From assembly GCA_947167445.1 (NCBI GenBank), contig CAMVID010000007.1, positions 1-64,000 on the forward strand: a DNA stretch of 64,000 nt, written 5' to 3'. The notes under the pieces were generated by a model. It ran no database searches, was not told the origin of the DNA, and worked only from the letters and a program-made list of their open reading frames with translations. A program made the position numbers and the translations under genes. Source of the stretch: G11 sp947167445 (GTDB taxonomy: Bacteria > Bacillota > Clostridia > Lachnospirales > Lachnospiraceae). This document shows, piece after piece, positions 43,152-51,995 of the stretch (position 1 is its first letter; each line of letters begins with the position of its first letter).

Positions 43152-43910
43152 CTAAACCCTGCGTGCAACCGCGTTATATCCCCAGAACACAAAATAATAA
43201 CAGCTCTTTATTACCGACAGCCCTTCAACTTTTCTGTACAAATTCCAGATTCTCCTGACGGCCTCCAGCTTGTTGGATGAAAGAGATTTCCCCGCTCTCC
43301 TGTAAACAACAAGATTCTCGTCAAGGCCATAGGCTGTGACACCGCCTCTTAATATTTTCCACCAAAGTGCGGTGTCCTCGCTTTTGACTTTCGGCATCAT
43401 AAGCTCTTCTTTGGTAAGTTTATTAAGATCAAAGAGCACCGTGGATGTAAAAATCGTGGTGTTCTTCAACGCTTCCTTATAAGTTAATGTTTTGGGCGGA
43501 TGAACAACCTTGCCGTTTCCGACTCCATATTCATCTGCAAATTCATATCCCGTAAAGGCAAAAGCCCCATCATTTTCAGTTAAATAAAATAACTCGTGTT
43601 CCAGTTTCTCAGGTGCCCAAAGGTCGTCCGCATCCAAAAATGCAAGAAATCTTCCATCAGCATGGGCGGTTCCCAGGTTTCTTGCCTCTGCAGCCCCTAC
43701 TCCGGAGGTGTGAAATGCAAGAATTCTGTCATTATCCCCGGCAAGGTCATCTATAACAGAGCCGCTGTTATCTTTTGAGCCGTCATCCACCAGAATAAGC
43801 TGCCAGTTGGTATAGGTTTGATTTCGTATACTGTCCACTGCAGGGATTATGAACTTTTCGGCATTGTGAACCGGAATCACAATGCTTACCATGCCAAAAT
43901 CTTTTTCCAT
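43152..43910 (-). CDS. Family 2 glycosyltransferase
   Basis: A 252-residue GT-A enzyme with the N-terminal VSIVIPVHNAEKFIIPAVDSI, the metal-binding DxD region FLDADDLWAPEKL, and SEDTALWWKIL on the acceptor side. It is soluble apart from a hydrophobic C-terminal patch. It builds the polysaccharide repeat unit; which linkage is unknown. Weak ribosome site GAGG before the ATG. It stands between the sugar transferase and the two-part membrane protein. Confidence 0.9.
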   Translation of the reverse strand: MEKDFGMVSIVIPVHNAEKFIIPAVDSIRNQTYTNWQLILVDDGSKDNSGSVIDDLAGDNDRILAFHTSGVGAAEARNLGTAHADGRFLAFLDADDLWAPEKLEHELFYLTENDGAFAFTGYEFADEYGVGNGKVVHPPKTLTYKEALKNTTIFTSTVLFDLNKLTKEELMMPKVKSEDTALWWKILRGGVTAYGLDENLVVYRRAGKSLSSNKLEAVRRIWNLYRKVEGLSVIKSCYYFVFWGYNAVARRV

Positions 43911-43925
43911 AAGGTGTTATGCCTC

Positions 43926-44708
43926 TTATCCCAGGTGATAAATTACATAGTGTCTGGTTTCGCTGAAACGGCTGTATTTATACTTTCTGCTTGAAAACTC
44001 GGCAGGATACTGCATGTCCTCACCGTAGCTTAAATTCTCTTTGTCAAAAACAAGATAGGTAGCCCCAACCTTAAGAAGGTTCTTAATAAGGCCTGAGGGA
44101 TAGCCCGGCAAAGGCTCCTCCATTTTCTCAGCTATATCCCTTGCCTCCTCGGTTATTGGCTCGTAGAATGCGTAATCAAGATCTACTTCCCAAAGGTCTC
44201 TTCCATAGGCCAGGCCGATTCGTCCGTCGTAGATTCTGGCTCTCTCCATGATTTCTCTGGGAGCTGCCATGACAATCTTTCTTGAATTCTCTGCTCCTGC
44301 AGGGCCTGCATCCTCTATTATTATATCGTAAACTTCATTAAATTCAGTGTCATATTCCGTGGCATCATCAATTTCGCAAAGATAGGTCTGGCCATCCTTA
44401 TCAAAAGACATCCATCCGCAAAGGAAAATAATAATGCAGATAATGGGCATAAGGAAGCGCTTCCTTGAATCCGCCGGAATAACATCCTTTATCTCCGCAA
44501 CGGCATAGGCGGGAACCACCAGCATTGGAAGAAGCCACATGGTCTCATCATAGCCATAAAAGCCCTGGAACAGCACAACAATCAGCATGCTTGTAACAGG
44601 GAAAAGAACAAAGCCTGCGCTGACAATTCCATACTCCAAAAGATCCTTTCCGGAATGCCTTATGGTATACAAATATAAAATTGTAACAAGTAATATTGCC
44701 AGATACAT
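43926..44708 (-). CDS. Membrane protein with C-terminal soluble domain (part B of a pair)
   Basis: A 260-residue protein. About four membrane helices fill residues 1-100 (MYLAILLVTILYLYTI; IVSAGFVLFPVTSMLIVVLF; MWLLPMLVVPAYAVAEI; FLMPIICIIIFLCGWM), and a soluble region of 150 residues follows, ending in RHYVIYHL. It begins three bases after its upstream neighbour and may be the second half of a larger two-part membrane protein (see findings). No known domain; DUF6077-like proteins have a comparable layout, by recollection. Confidence 0.6.
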   Translation of the reverse strand: MYLAILLVTILYLYTIRHSGKDLLEYGIVSAGFVLFPVTSMLIVVLFQGFYGYDETMWLLPMLVVPAYAVAEIKDVIPADSRKRFLMPIICIIIFLCGWMSFDKDGQTYLCEIDDATEYDTEFNEVYDIIIEDAGPAGAENSRKIVMAAPREIMERARIYDGRIGLAYGRDLWEVDLDYAFYEPITEEARDIAEKMEEPLPGYPSGLIKNLLKVGATYLVFDKENLSYGEDMQYPAEFSSRKYKYSRFSETRHYVIYHLG

Positions 44709-44711
44709 AGA

Positions 44712-45713
44712 TTATACCTTACCGGGCTGTTCTTTTCCTCGCCCGGGTGTTTTTCTGATAACTTTTCTGAGTAACAAAGCGATGACGAAGAATGCCACTA
44801 CCAGCACTCCGAATCCGATTCCATAGGTGGTCCATATGGTAAAGGCCTCACAGGCTATGCACACTGCCGCAATTCCCCACTTTCTTCTAAGACATGCAGA
44901 GAAAAGGTAGGGAAGGCATACACATGACAGAAAGGCATATCCGGTAAAGCCCTGATATATCAAAAGGAAAGAGGGAGCCTTAAGTGAAATGTCTCCCACA
45001 AGAATCATAAATGAGAAAATTCCTGTAAAGGTAATTCTCTTTTCTGTGTTGTCGGGATAAATATGGCTTCCTATCCTGTGAAGGGTAAGGAAGTAAAGGA
45101 AGGCCACAAAACATGGGAATACCTTAAGGACAAAGGTTGTGGCATTCAGTCCAAAAGTCTTTATAAAGAATCCCAGAAGAACAGGCAGGGTAAGAATCTG
45201 CTGTCTGATGGGCATTCCGTTCTCGATATATTCACCTGTCAGAGAATTATATTTATAGATAGTGTCTGTGGAAAGACAGGTGTTAATGGTCTCCAAAGTG
45301 AAGTCTCCCTCAAGGATTGAAGAAGACAGCAATATTCTTGTGAGGACCCCTATAAAAACAAAAGCAATAATCATAAGACCCAGAACGTTTCCGCCTCTGG
45401 AAATGCCTTTGATATGATCTCTGTAATTCTTCTTCTGCTGTTTAAGGCTGAATCTGTTAAGGGCCACTGATATTACAATGCCCGCCATGGACATGGCAAG
45501 TGATGCCACTAACAAAGTGCTGCAATACCAGGTAAAGGAATAGTTTAAAAGAATAGCCGCCAGCTGTGTAAATCCGGACATGACAATAAGGGTCAAAAAT
45601 CCGCAGATATAATAATCTGCCAGGTTCTGTCCCTCAGTATCCAATATGGTTCTTACAAACATGCCCAAGCAAAAGGGCACCAAGGCAATAAATAAAACAA
45701 ATAATGCTACCAT
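44712..45713 (-). CDS. Polytopic membrane protein (part A of a pair)
   Basis: A 333-residue protein with eight to ten hydrophobic helices and a short cytoplasmic basic end (RKVIRKTPGRGKEQPGKV). A soluble loop at about 140-180 reads TINTCLSTDTIYKYNSLTGEYIENGMP. It resembles the N-terminal half of the DUF6077-type polysaccharide membrane proteins, which usually run on into a C-terminal region; here the rest seems to be the next gene. No enzymatic motif. It lies within the exopolysaccharide cluster, GGCGG six bases before the ATG. Confidence 0.6.
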   Translation of the reverse strand: MVALFVLFIALVPFCLGMFVRTILDTEGQNLADYYICGFLTLIVMSGFTQLAAILLNYSFTWYCSTLLVASLAMSMAGIVISVALNRFSLKQQKKNYRDHIKGISRGGNVLGLMIIAFVFIGVLTRILLSSSILEGDFTLETINTCLSTDTIYKYNSLTGEYIENGMPIRQQILTLPVLLGFFIKTFGLNATTFVLKVFPCFVAFLYFLTLHRIGSHIYPDNTEKRITFTGIFSFMILVGDISLKAPSFLLIYQGFTGYAFLSCVCLPYLFSACLRRKWGIAAVCIACEAFTIWTTYGIGFGVLVVAFFVIALLLRKVIRKTPGRGKEQPGKV

Positions 45714-45723
45714 TTATTTCCGC

Positions 45724-47310
45724 CTATTTATTCTTCTTAAGAATGATGTAATCCTCATTCTCATATACCTGTTTATAGTTGTTATCTATCAAATCGGAAT
45801 TGGCTTCGTATATTTCATTCTTTCTTTTCTCAAGCCAATCGCCTCTTAAATTATCTTCATGTTTGGTGAAGAGCAAATACTCTGCTTCCTCGGGTATCGT
45901 ATCGTCCTGAAGCATCATATTTACGCCCATTCCGGCCTTTATGGCCATCAGAACCCTGGGCTCTAACGTGAAAGTAACCACTGTGGAATCCCATGGGTTA
46001 CCGGAATCGGAAAGCTCCATAACCTTATCAAAGTCAGATGCCAGGTTATCCCACTGAATTCTCGTTTCCTCATCCAAATATCTTTCAGGTCCCACATAGT
46101 CGCCAATGTTTGCGGGAACAAATGCCATTCCAAGAGCAACAATCACCGCAGTTCCCATAAACAGCGGTTTATTATCGGTCATAACAATAAGGTAAATCAC
46201 AAAGAGAACAACAATGCAGTTGCTTCTGAAAAATGTGTTGGGGTCCAGGGAATACATGGTGATGAATGCTCCCGTAAAAATCAGAAGGGAAGCAAGTCCT
46301 CCCATGAAGGCTGCCTTGTCATAGCCGCCCTTTTCAGACTTAATTATTCCGATAATACAAACTGCCAAAAGGCCTGCAAAAAGCAGGGTAAACCAGGTCA
46401 GAAGGCCGTGGCATGCGCCATATCTTGCAAGGTTAAACCAGTCAAAAAGTCCTTCTTTGACAAGGCTTATAGCTGCCTTAATCATTCCGGGAAAATCCCC
46501 GGCTCTTAATGCATTCAAAAGCCTCTCGGGTTTATAGGTATTGTAGTTGCTTGATATAAGGTGAAGCAGGAAATAACTTCCTCCGCCGATTACTGCAGTG
46601 GCAAGAAATGCGGCTATGGTTCTTATGAGAACCTTCTGTTTTTTCAAGACAGCGAAAATGTAAAGAGGCACCACGAAAACATAAAATATATAAATCTGTA
46701 CCAGGAAAATCAGATACAGGGGAACGACAACATATGTAAAAATCGGGCCGGGCTTTCCGGCTTTTTCGGAAAACAGTCTGTAGATGCAGGCTGCCAGCAC
46801 CATGGCAAGAGCGTATCTTAAGGGCTCTGACATCTGAGTTCCCGCATAAAGAATCACGGGGACCGAAAAGGCTTCGAGAATAAGAAGTCTTATTTTGGCC
46901 TTTAAATCGGGTTTTGCAATAAGGACAAACAAGGCGGTCCCAAGGGTCATGAACACAATGTTTGCCACCCAGATAGTGTGGTAGTTTAAGCCAAACATCT
47001 TCGCAAAAACCGCATAGGGGAATATTATGGCAGGGCTCCAGCCGCTACCGGTTCCAAGGATGGCGTGGCCTCCGTTAAAGCCGTAATAGCCAATGGGATT
47101 GCCGAAGGCTCCATGGGCACCGGGAGTGATCCAGGTCTTAATGAGAGCATAATAAACCGCCTCATCATTCCACATGGGCACAGAAAGTCCGCTTTTATAC
47201 TTGCAAAAACTAAATAAAGCTATCGCTCCTGCCTGAATTGCAGGCAGGAGGATAACCAATATGGCAATTATAATTCCTGATTTGGATTTTCTGTCGATGG
47301 AATTCTCCAT
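45724..47310 (-). CDS. Large polytopic membrane protein, GT-C-like
   Basis: A 528-residue protein. The first helix, residues 12-32, is followed by a periplasmic-side loop with MWNDEAVYYALIKTW, an acidic pattern after helix 1 as in GT-C transferases, where it binds the metal and lipid-linked donor, then about eleven more helices to 380, and a soluble C-terminal domain to 528. It could use undecaprenyl-linked sugar, made for example by the GtrB-like neighbour, but this is inference. The overlapping spacing (three bases to the next gene) places it in the operon. Confidence 0.65.
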   Translation of the reverse strand: MENSIDRKSKSGIIIAILVILLPAIQAGAIALFSFCKYKSGLSVPMWNDEAVYYALIKTWITPGAHGAFGNPIGYYGFNGGHAILGTGSGWSPAIIFPYAVFAKMFGLNYHTIWVANIVFMTLGTALFVLIAKPDLKAKIRLLILEAFSVPVILYAGTQMSEPLRYALAMVLAACIYRLFSEKAGKPGPIFTYVVVPLYLIFLVQIYIFYVFVVPLYIFAVLKKQKVLIRTIAAFLATAVIGGGSYFLLHLISSNYNTYKPERLLNALRAGDFPGMIKAAISLVKEGLFDWFNLARYGACHGLLTWFTLLFAGLLAVCIIGIIKSEKGGYDKAAFMGGLASLLIFTGAFITMYSLDPNTFFRSNCIVVLFVIYLIVMTDNKPLFMGTAVIVALGMAFVPANIGDYVGPERYLDEETRIQWDNLASDFDKVMELSDSGNPWDSTVVTFTLEPRVLMAIKAGMGVNMMLQDDTIPEEAEYLLFTKHEDNLRGDWLEKRKNEIYEANSDLIDNNYKQVYENEDYIILKKNK

Positions 47311-47313
47311 AGA

Positions 47314-48243
47314 TTACAGTTCTTCCTTTATGATGTAGATGGGGCGGTTTTTGACCTCAAGATAGGTCCTTGAAAGGTACTGCCCCATAATTCCCAGGCA
47401 AAGAAGCTGCACGCCGCTTATAAGGGAAATAATGCAGACCAGAGACGGCCAGCCGCTGGTGGGGTCTCCGAATATGACTTTCCTGATAATGGTGAAGATT
47501 ATTAAGAGGAAGGCCAGAATACAGAAGATTACGCCCATGATGGATGCGAAGTTAAGGGGTGCGGTGGAGAAGGCGGTGATGCCTTCGATGGAGTACTTAA
47601 ACAGTCCCCAAAAGCTCCACTTGGTCTCGCCCTTTACTCTCTCAACATTCTCGAATTCAACCCACTTGGTCTCGAATCCGACCCAGCCGAAAATTCCTTT
47701 GGTGAAACGATTGTATTCAGTCAGCTCCAAAACGGCGTCAACCATGACTCTGGACATAAGTCTGAAGTCCCTGGCTCCGTCAACTATTTCAGTCTTGGAA
47801 ACTCTCTTCATAAACTTGTAGAAACGTCTTGCGAAGAATGAACGGATCAGGGGCTCGCCCTTTCTGCTTACTCTTCTTGTGGCAACAGAATCATAGCCTT
47901 CCTTGATATATCCGAACATTTCGGGAATCAGTGAAGGGGGATCCTGAAGATCGGCATCCATAATTGCTACGTAGTCACCCTTGGATTTCCTAAGGCCTGC
48001 GTACATTGCAGCCTCTTTTCCAAAGTTTCTTGAGAAAGATAAGAGGCGAACCCTCTCGTCCTTTTCCCGGAGCTCTTTGACCTTTGAAGCCGTGTTGTCC
48101 TTGGAGCCGTCATCCACATATATAATTTCAAAATCTATTCCCTCTTTGTCGAAGAAATCCTTGTTCTTAAGAAACTCCTCGTAGAAATAGGGAACATTCT
48201 CTTCCTCGTTATAGCAAGGTACTATTACGCTCAGTAAGCTCAT
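47314..48243 (-). CDS. Polyprenyl-phosphate glycosyltransferase (GtrB/DPM1-like)
   Basis: A 309-residue GT2 with a cytosolic catalytic domain and two C-terminal membrane helices (about 228-255 and 262-290). Motifs: LLSVIVPCYNEEENVPYFY, YVDDGSKDN, MDADLQDPPSL and the GtrB/dolichol-phosphate region DFRLMSR. The layout indicates it loads sugar onto undecaprenyl phosphate, making a donor for a GT-C protein such as the neighbour at 45724-47310. GGAGG lies before the ATG. Confidence 0.9.
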   Translation of the reverse strand: MSLLSVIVPCYNEEENVPYFYEEFLKNKDFFDKEGIDFEIIYVDDGSKDNTASKVKELREKDERVRLLSFSRNFGKEAAMYAGLRKSKGDYVAIMDADLQDPPSLIPEMFGYIKEGYDSVATRRVSRKGEPLIRSFFARRFYKFMKRVSKTEIVDGARDFRLMSRVMVDAVLELTEYNRFTKGIFGWVGFETKWVEFENVERVKGETKWSFWGLFKYSIEGITAFSTAPLNFASIMGVIFCILAFLLIIFTIIRKVIFGDPTSGWPSLVCIISLISGVQLLCLGIMGQYLSRTYLEVKNRPIYIIKEEL

Positions 48244-48255
48244 TTTTCCTCCGAA

Positions 48256-49323
48256 TCAGAGATACTTTTCCATTCCGTCCGCCTCAAGCTTCTCAACTAT
48301 CTTTCGGACATCCTGAACTCTATCCTTGGGGCAAACCAGAACCGCATCGTCGGTTTCCACCATAACAAGCCCTTCCACTCCGATGGCCGCAATAAGGCGC
48401 TTATCGGAATATGTTACACAGTTCTTTGAATCAATGAGAACGCTGTTTCCCCTGCTTACATTGCCGTTCTCATCGCTTTCAAGAAGAATCGGCAGAGTAT
48501 CGAAGCTTCCGATATCGTTCCAGCCAAAATCTCCCTCAAGCATATATACATTGTCCGCCCTCTCCATGATTCCATAGTCAATAGAAATCTTGGGGATAAC
48601 GGGATAAACCTCTTGAATTACATCCTTCTCCCGGGGAGTATTCATTGCATCCCCGATCTTACAAAGGCATTCATAAATGTCGGGAAGGAGCTTCTTAAAG
48701 TAATCGAGAATTACCGATGCCTTCCACACAAACATTCCGCTGTTCCAGGCAAAACCGCCGTCTCTCAGATACTCCTTTGCGGTTTCCAGATCCGGCTTCT
48801 CAACAAACTCGGAAACCTTTCGGTAAACCTGTCCCGAAATCTCTTCGCTCTTAATGTAACCGTATCCCGTTGAAGGGAAGGTAGGGCGAAGTCCTATGGT
48901 AACAAGACCACCGGTCTTCTCTGCGGTTTCAATGGCATTTAAAAGCACCTTCCTGTATGCATCCACGTCCTTAATGAAATGGTCCGATGCAAGGATGCAC
49001 ATGATGCCGTCGCCATATTTTCTCATGATTTCCATGGCTGCGTAGCCGATGCAGGCTGCGGTATTTCTGGCTGCGGGCTCCGCAAGAATATGGGTCCCGT
49101 CAACTCTGCCCTTCATGAAATCATGGGTTATTTCTGCATGTCTCTCACCTGTTACAACAAAGACATCTCCGGGATTTACTATACCTTTTAGTCTGTCAAA
49201 GGTTTCGTTTACCATGATGTCATTGCCACTTAAGTTAAGGAACTGTTTGGGTAATTGTCTGCGGCTTAAGGGCCAGAATCTGGTTCCTCCTCCGCCGGCC
49301 ATAATCACGCCGTATGTTTTCAT
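48256..49323 (-). CDS. manC: Mannose-1-phosphate guanylyltransferase
   Basis: Makes GDP-mannose. 355 residues: MAGGGGTRFWPLSRRQLPKQFLNL (nucleotide loop, about 8-31), HILAEPAARNTAACIGYAAM, FVEKPDLETAKEY and GDFGWNDIGSFDTL. It lacks the C-terminal phosphomannose-isomerase domain of the fused type. The ATG at 49321-49323 overlaps the fcl stop (ATGA), with GGAGA nine bases before it. First step of the GDP-fucose branch in this window. Confidence 0.93.
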   Translation of the reverse strand: MKTYGVIMAGGGGTRFWPLSRRQLPKQFLNLSGNDIMVNETFDRLKGIVNPGDVFVVTGERHAEITHDFMKGRVDGTHILAEPAARNTAACIGYAAMEIMRKYGDGIMCILASDHFIKDVDAYRKVLLNAIETAEKTGGLVTIGLRPTFPSTGYGYIKSEEISGQVYRKVSEFVEKPDLETAKEYLRDGGFAWNSGMFVWKASVILDYFKKLLPDIYECLCKIGDAMNTPREKDVIQEVYPVIPKISIDYGIMERADNVYMLEGDFGWNDIGSFDTLPILLESDENGNVSRGNSVLIDSKNCVTYSDKRLIAAIGVEGLVMVETDDAVLVCPKDRVQDVRKIVEKLEADGMEKYL

Positions 49324-50270
49324 AGTCTGGCATTCTCCACGTTTTCTTTGAACCACTCGTAAGCCAGCTTAACACCCTCTTCAAGGTCTACTTTATGTTT
49401 GAAACCAAGGTTATGAAGTTTGGTTACATCACAAAGTTTTCTGGGAGTTCCGTCAGGCATTTCCCTGTTCCAAACTATTTCACCGGTGTATCCGACAGTC
49501 TTCTTAACCAGTTCTGCAAGCTCTTTTATTGTCACTTCCACACCTGTACCGATATTTACATGCTGCTCCCCGTCGTAATTCTCAAGAAGGAATACGCAGG
49601 CATCAGCCATATCATCAACATATAAGAATTCTCTCAAGGGAGAACCTGTTCCCCAAAGCTCCACGGTGGGTGCATTGTTAATCTTTGCATCATGGAACTT
49701 TCTGATCATTGCAGGCATTACATGGGAGCCTGAAAGATCGTAGTTGTCATGAGGTCCGTAAAGGTTTGTGGGCATGCAGCTTATAAAGTCATCGCCGTAC
49801 TGTCTCTTAAAGTACTTGCACATCTGCATTCCTGAAATCTTCGCGATGGCATAAGCCTCGTTGGTCTGCTCAAGGGGACCTGTAAGAAGAGCGTCCTCGG
49901 TTATGGGCTGAGGAGCCATTCTGGGATATATGCATGTGCTTCCAAGGAAAAGAAGCTTCTTAACCTTATAGTCATGTGCACATTTGATTACGTTACACTG
50001 AATCTGCATGTTCTCATAAGCGAACTCTGCAGGGGTTGTGTTGTTGGCGTTGATTCCGCCAACCTTTGCTGCGGCAAGGACAACCACGTCAGGCTTCTCG
50101 GCCTCAAAGAAGTCTCTCACTGCCTGCTGGTTGGTAAGATCCAGTTCCTTATGGGTTCTTCCGATTACGTTGGAGTAGCCCTTTCTCTCCAGGGAGCGCA
50201 CAATGGCACTTCCCACAAGTCCTCTGTGGCCTGCCACATATATTTTGTCATCTTTAGAAATCTTCGACAT
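49320..50270 (-). CDS. fcl: GDP-L-fucose synthase
   Basis: Epimerises and reduces the GDP-4-keto-6-deoxymannose made by Gmd to GDP-L-fucose. 316 residues, extended short-chain dehydrogenase fold: YVAGHRGLVGSAIVRSLERKGY (NADP loop), LLFLGSTCIYPRMAPQPITEDA with the catalytic Ser, and YAIAKISGMQMC with the YxxxK pair. It is complete and flanked by gmd and manC, giving GDP-fucose from mannose-1-phosphate. Confidence 0.95.
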   Translation of the reverse strand: MSKISKDDKIYVAGHRGLVGSAIVRSLERKGYSNVIGRTHKELDLTNQQAVRDFFEAEKPDVVVLAAAKVGGINANNTTPAEFAYENMQIQCNVIKCAHDYKVKKLLFLGSTCIYPRMAPQPITEDALLTGPLEQTNEAYAIAKISGMQMCKYFKRQYGDDFISCMPTNLYGPHDNYDLSGSHVMPAMIRKFHDAKINNAPTVELWGTGSPLREFLYVDDMADACVFLLENYDGEQHVNIGTGVEVTIKELAELVKKTVGYTGEIVWNREMPDGTPRKLCDVTKLHNLGFKHKVDLEEGVKLAYEWFKENVENARL

Positions 50271-50285
50271 AGTTATTACCTTCGA

Positions 50286-51353
50286 TTAATCGTTATTCTT
50301 CTTGTATTCCTCACAGGACATTCCTGCAATGGCTCTCATATCCGCATCCATCATCATGGCTACAAGACCCTTGAAATCTGTGTCTCTCTTCCAGCCAAGC
50401 TCTGTCTCAGCCTTTGTGGGATCACCCCAAAGGAACTCAACCTCTGCGGGACGGTAGAACTCGGGGTTAACATCCACAAGGAGCTTTCCTGTGCGGGCAT
50501 CATATCCCTTCTCGTTTACGCCTTCGCCTTCCCAGCGAATTTCGATTCCAAGCTCGCCGAAAGCGGCCTCAACGAATTCACGAACGGTGTGAGTCTCGTT
50601 TGTAGCGAGAACATAATCACCGGGAGTATCCTTCTGAAGCATGAGCCACATACCCTTTACATAGTCGCCGGCGAAGCCCCAATCTCTCTTGGCATTCATG
50701 TTTCCGAGGGAAAGCTTCTCCTGCTTGCCTGAAAGGATATTTGCAATAGCAAGTGTTATTTTACGTGTTACAAAGTTCTCTCCTCTTCTGGGAGATTCAT
50801 GGTTAAAGAGAATACCGTTGCATGTGAAAAGATTGTAGGATTCTCTGTAGTTTACGGTAATCCAGTATGAGTAAAGCTTAGCTACACCGTAAGGGCTCTT
50901 GGGATAGAAGGGTGTCTTCTCGGACTGGGGAGCAGTCTCGGGAATTCCACCGAAGAGTTCTGAGGTGGATGCCTGGTAAAATCTGCAGTTTCCTCCGTTA
51001 ACCCTTATTGCCTCAAGAAGCTTAAGGGTGCTGATTCCTGTAGCATCTGCCGTATACTCGGGAACCTCAAAAGAAATTCCTACGTGGGACTGAGCCGCAA
51101 GGTTATATACCTCCGTGGGTTTAATCTCCGCAATCAGTCTCATAAGACAGCTTGAGTCTGTTGTGTCCGCATAGTGCAGGAAGAATTTAACATTGTTGTA
51201 ATTGGAAGCAATGATGTGATCTATTCTTGCAGTATTGGATATACTGTGACGTCTTACCAGTCCGTGTACCTCATATCCCTTGGAAAGCAGAAATTCTGCG
51301 AGATATGAACCGTCCTGACCTGTAATTCCTGTAATTAAAGCTACGTTATTCAT
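50286..51353 (-). CDS. gmd: GDP-mannose 4,6-dehydratase
   Basis: Converts GDP-mannose to GDP-4-keto-6-deoxymannose. 355 residues from the ATG at 51351-51353, with GGAGG five bases upstream; a longer frame extends over the promoter region and is rejected. Motifs: ALITGITGQDGSYLAEFLLSKG, ASTSELFGGIPETAPQSEKTPFYPKSPYGVAKLYSYW (catalytic Ser, Tyr, Lys). A TATAAT -10 is about 20 bases ahead of the start, with a weak -35. Leads the fucose branch. Confidence 0.95.
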   Translation of the reverse strand: MNNVALITGITGQDGSYLAEFLLSKGYEVHGLVRRHSISNTARIDHIIASNYNNVKFFLHYADTTDSSCLMRLIAEIKPTEVYNLAAQSHVGISFEVPEYTADATGISTLKLLEAIRVNGGNCRFYQASTSELFGGIPETAPQSEKTPFYPKSPYGVAKLYSYWITVNYRESYNLFTCNGILFNHESPRRGENFVTRKITLAIANILSGKQEKLSLGNMNAKRDWGFAGDYVKGMWLMLQKDTPGDYVLATNETHTVREFVEAAFGELGIEIRWEGEGVNEKGYDARTGKLLVDVNPEFYRPAEVEFLWGDPTKAETELGWKRDTDFKGLVAMMMDADMRAIAGMSCEEYKKNND

Positions 51354-51402
51354 AAATACCTCCGATTGGGGATTATAGTAATCCCATACGACATAAGTAT
51401 AC

Positions 51403-51431
51403 TTGTTTTTCCTTAACATTTCCACTATAAT
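51403..51431 (+). promoter_or_regulatory. Sigma-A promoter of the DUF212 gene
   Basis: Plus strand: TTGTTT (51403-51408), 17-bp spacer, TATAAT (51426-51431). It overlaps the gmd leader on the other strand, so gmd and the plus gene are divergently expressed. Confidence 0.75.
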
Positions 51432-51479
51432 AACTAAGGTTAAAGAAACGGTGCATCATTTTAGAAAGTGTGATTTTAC

Positions 51480-51944
51480 ATGAAAGTATGGCAAGCATTG
51501 CTGGATAACCGAATCCTTTTGGCTGCCGTTATCGGCTGGACCGTAGCCCAGGTTGCCAAGACGATCATTCACATCATTACCAGCAGATCCTTCACGCCGG
51601 AGCGCCTTGTGGGAGGCGGCGGAATGCCCAGCTCCCATTCAGCCACAGTTTGCGCGCTCTCAACCGCAACTTTCATCAAATGCGGGTTTGCCAGCACAGA
51701 GTTCGCCCTGGCCTTCATCTTCAGCTTCATCGTAATGTACGATGCAATGGGTGTCAGAAGAGAGACCGGTAATCAGGCAAAGGTTATCAACGAGTTGAGA
51801 GACCTTTTCCTTGAGATGAAGAACATTGCAGACATTCCTCCGGAAGACAGACTTAAAGAGTTGATCGGGCACACACCTCTTCAGGTTCTTGTAGGAGCGG
51901 CACTCGGCGTCGGAATCGGAATCGCAGTTATGTACGCGATCTAA
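51480..51944 (+). CDS. DUF212 / divergent PAP2-family membrane protein
   Basis: A 154-residue membrane protein. Four helices; phosphatase-like residues GGGMPSSHSATV (about 40-51, the PAP2 signature) and YDAMGVRRETGNQAKV, as in YuiD of Bacillus. The PAP2 fold suggests a lipid-phosphate phosphatase, but the family's substrate is not established. One of two plus-strand genes; transcription ends at the bidirectional terminator at 51958-51986. Confidence 0.92.
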   Translation: MKVWQALLDNRILLAAVIGWTVAQVAKTIIHIITSRSFTPERLVGGGGMPSSHSATVCALSTATFIKCGFASTEFALAFIFSFIVMYDAMGVRRETGNQAKVINELRDLFLEMKNIADIPPEDRLKELIGHTPLQVLVGAALGVGIGIAVMYAI

Positions 51945-51957
51945 TTTCAAGCATTAC

Positions 51958-51986
51958 AAAAGGGACATCATAAGATGTCCCTTTTT
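51958..51986. terminator. Bidirectional terminator
   Basis: AAAAGGGACATC-ATAA-GATGTCCCTTTTT. The stem is flanked by an A run and a T run, so it serves both the plus DUF212 gene and the minus DUF3048 gene. Confidence 0.92.
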
Positions 51987-51995
51987 GTTTATCAT

